From Clostridiales bacterium (GTDB lineage: Bacteria; Bacillota; Clostridia; Lutisporales; Lutisporaceae): a DNA stretch of 7,470 nucleotides. A model generated the notes under the pieces. The model made no database searches, had not been told where the DNA came from, and saw nothing but the letters and a program-made list of their open reading frames with translations. Location: contig JAAYKT010000134.1 of the NCBI GenBank assembly GCA_012522255.1, positions 1-7,470 of the forward strand, in the 5' to 3' direction. A program made the translations under genes and the position numbers. Positions 6,690 through 7,470 of this stretch are shown here, one piece after another. Every line of letters begins with the position of its first letter. The first letter of the stretch is position 1.

Positions 6690-7025
6690 TCATTTAAAAA
6701 GTTTTGCCCTTTTTAATGCTTTTTCCATGGATTTTTCTATATCATAGTAAGTCGCATCTTTACTGCCTATTCTTGCTGTAAAAACAATATAGTTGCCAGG
6801 TTTAATATCCATTGACACTTTTCTAAAATTTTCCCGCATTAATCTTTTAACACGGTTGCGCACAACACTATTTCCTATTTTTTTACTTACTGAATAGCCA
6901 ACCATATTATACTCTTCTTTGTTCTTTAATATATATAAAACCAAATGTTTTTCAGCATAATATCTTCCGTTTGTATAGACTTTTTTAAAAAGCCGGGATT
7001 TTTTTATTCTATAAGGCTTTTTCAT
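6690..7025 (-). CDS. rnpA: Ribonuclease P protein component
   Basis: A 111-aa basic protein subunit of RNase P, which assists the catalytic RNA in removing 5' leaders from precursor tRNAs. The signature RNR motif lies in KKIGNSVVRNRVKRLMRE (48-65, with R56-N57-R58). The N-terminus MKKPYRIKKSRLFKKVY is typical, and the length is near the usual 110-120. The start is ATG at 7023-7025 with GGGGAG four bases upstream. It follows rpmH by 114 bases, a gap that holds the rpmH terminator and no strong promoter that I can find. Its expression probably depends partly on readthrough from rpmH. Its stop is one base from yidD. Confidence 0.97.
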   Translation of the reverse strand: MKKPYRIKKSRLFKKVYTNGRYYAEKHLVLYILKNKEEYNMVGYSVSKKIGNSVVRNRVKRLMRENFRKVSMDIKPGNYIVFTARIGSKDATYYDIEKSMEKALKRAKLFK

Positions 7026-7117
7026 AAAACTCCCCGTTTAAAAACTGATTCTTTAAAAATAAATATTGTTTTATTCAAATCGTTAAATGGTTGGTGTTAT
7101 TAGTCCAAGACATAGAG

Positions 7118-7141
7118 AAAAAGGCCACAATAAGTGGCCTT
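7118..7141 (-). terminator. Intrinsic terminator or attenuator after rpmH
   Basis: On the minus strand, an 8-bp stem, AAGGCCAC with GTGGCCTT, encloses the loop TTATT and runs into five T, then CTCT. The stem begins at the second base of the rpmH TAA stop codon. It would make most transcripts monocistronic for L34, with partial readthrough into rnpA-yidD-yidC-jag. Confidence 0.85.
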
Positions 7142-7274
7142 ATGCAGTCAATTTCTTTCTCCCTCTTCTTCGCCTTCTTTTTATGACGAGCCTTCCACTT
7201 GCAGTACCCATTCGTTTTCTAAACCCATGCTCTCTTTTTCTTTGCCTCTTTTTCGGTTGATAAGTTCTCAACAT
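7140..7274 (-). CDS. rpmH: 50S ribosomal protein L34
   Basis: A 44-aa, very basic protein of the large ribosomal subunit. It begins MLRTYQPKKRQRKREHGFRK and ends in GRKKLTA, with the conserved RMGTASGR stretch between. Its length is exactly that usual for L34. The start is ATG at 7272-7274 with a strong TTAGGGGGTGG ribosome binding site. The stop is TAA at 7140-7142, which overlaps the terminator stem. A perfect-consensus promoter lies about 70 bases upstream. rpmH next to rnpA, and upstream of it the origin region and dnaA, is one of the most conserved gene orders in bacteria. The gene is intact; another open frame over the same bases is not real. Confidence 0.98.
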   Translation of the reverse strand: MLRTYQPKKRQRKREHGFRKRMGTASGRLVIKRRRRRGRKKLTA

Positions 7275-7279
7275 TCGGT

Positions 7280-7290
7280 CCACCCCCTAA
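7280..7290 (-). promoter_or_regulatory. Ribosome binding site of rpmH
   Basis: TTAGGGGGTGG on the minus strand, ending five bases before the ATG, closely complements the 16S anti-Shine-Dalgarno end (AGGAGGTG type) with one A-to-G change that still allows a G-U pair. Confidence 0.8.
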
Positions 7291-7301
7291 GCTTACATAT
7301 A

Positions 7302-7310
7302 TGTGAATAA
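7302..7310 (-). promoter_or_regulatory. DnaA box in the rpmH leader
   Basis: TTATTCACA on the minus strand fits the DnaA box consensus TTATNCACA. It lies between the predicted rpmH transcription start and its ribosome binding site, where DnaA could bind the origin flank and also influence rpmH. A single exact match is suggestive, and the rpmH-dnaA location supports it. Confidence 0.55.
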
Positions 7311-7345
7311 CATAATTTGCATTTGAAATAAGCGCTACTGTACAA

Positions 7346-7374
7346 ATTATATATATATTAATATTCACTGTCAA
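7346..7374 (-). promoter_or_regulatory. Consensus sigma-A promoter of rpmH
   Basis: TTGACA (7369-7374) and TATAAT (7346-7351) on the minus strand are both exact consensus hexamers, separated by exactly 17 bases. Transcription would start near 7339, giving a leader of about 65 bases. This is the strongest promoter visible in the window and fits high-level expression of a ribosomal protein. Confidence 0.9.
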
Positions 7375-7398
7375 GAAATTAAATCCTCCAAAAGTTCG

Positions 7399-7450
7399 TA
7401 ATTCACAATTTAACTGCTTTTCACACAATATTTTTTAAAGCTCACAATAT
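7399..7450 (+). other. Candidate origin flank with phased CACAAT motifs
   Basis: Three CACAAT(A/T)T copies begin at 7404, 7424 and 7443, spaced 20 and 19 bp apart. The first two are preceded by imperfect DnaA boxes: TAATTCACA at 7399-7407 and TTTCACACA at 7419-7427, each one base off the relaxed TT(A/T)TNCACA pattern. The third keeps only the CACA core. Since dnaA normally lies just beyond this point, this may be the edge of oriC. The window ends at 7470, so the rest of any box cluster cannot be seen. Confidence 0.4.
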
Positions 7451-7470
7451 CAAAAATATTGACCCTGCTC

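Noticed and set aside
7026..7117. A promoter for rnpA (TTGAAT or TTGGAC followed by an AT-rich hexamer)
   Set aside because: At 16-18 base spacing the -10 hexamers match the consensus at only about half their positions.
7219..7250. Apparent frameshift in rpmH
   Set aside because: At first the frame seemed to run into a TAG near 7219. A recount of the A run showed the L34 frame is continuous from ATG at 7274 to TAA at 7140.
7219..7428. A 69-codon minus-strand open frame covering the rpmH start and promoter
   Set aside because: It overlaps rpmH in another frame, runs through the consensus promoter, and resembles no known family. The 44-aa L34 frame is complete and conserved.
1..7470. parS sites, tRNA genes, insertion sequences, CRISPR arrays or riboswitches
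   Set aside because: I found no TGTTNCACGTGAAACA-like site, tRNA cloverleaf, transposase gene, terminal inverted repeats, or repeat-spacer pattern.

Overview
This window is the origin-proximal block found next to oriC in low-GC Gram-positive bacteria. All nine genes lie on the minus strand. Read in transcription order, from right to left, they are rpmH, rnpA, yidD, yidC, jag (khpB), mnmE, mnmG, rsmG and noc (a parB-family gene). The AT-rich sequence, the short YidC without a signal peptide, the Jag protein with its N-terminal domain, and a Noc-type ParB next to rsmG all point to Firmicutes, most likely a member of the Clostridia. I cannot name a genus from the sequence.

Right end (7275-7470): a non-coding segment upstream of rpmH. 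It holds a perfect-consensus sigma-A promoter, one TTATNCACA DnaA box in the rpmH leader, and three CACAAT motifs about 20 bp apart. dnaA is expected just beyond the right edge in the opposite orientation, so this is probably one flank of the replication origin. rpmH (44 aa) is followed at its stop codon by an intrinsic terminator. Next come rnpA, yidD, yidC and jag, closely spaced (114, 1, 61 and 4 bp gaps), and a second intrinsic terminator whose stem begins inside the jag stop codon.

Centre (1050-5053): mnmE, mnmG and rsmG follow with gaps of 19 and 10 bp. MnmE and MnmG form the complex that modifies U34 of certain tRNAs. RsmG methylates 16S rRNA. Together with L34, the RNase P protein, the YidC insertase, YidD and the RNA-binding protein Jag, this block serves translation, RNA maturation and membrane-protein biogenesis.

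Left end (1-918): noc, a CTP-switch-type ParB-family protein linked to chromosome organisation, has a 131 bp upstream gap that may hold its own promoter. A run of about 12 degenerate 7-bp repeats begins at the base next to its stop codon. Soj/ParA and Spo0J/ParB genes would be expected further left, outside the window.

The gene content is ordinary and well conserved, and I see no undescribed multi-gene system. The points worth a second look are the heptanucleotide repeat array, the two terminators fused to stop codons, the missing membrane-targeting N-terminus of Noc, three DnaA-box matches (two of them inside genes), a perfect 16-bp palindrome before yidC, and the frequent use of TTG or GTG starts with G-rich ribosome binding sites.
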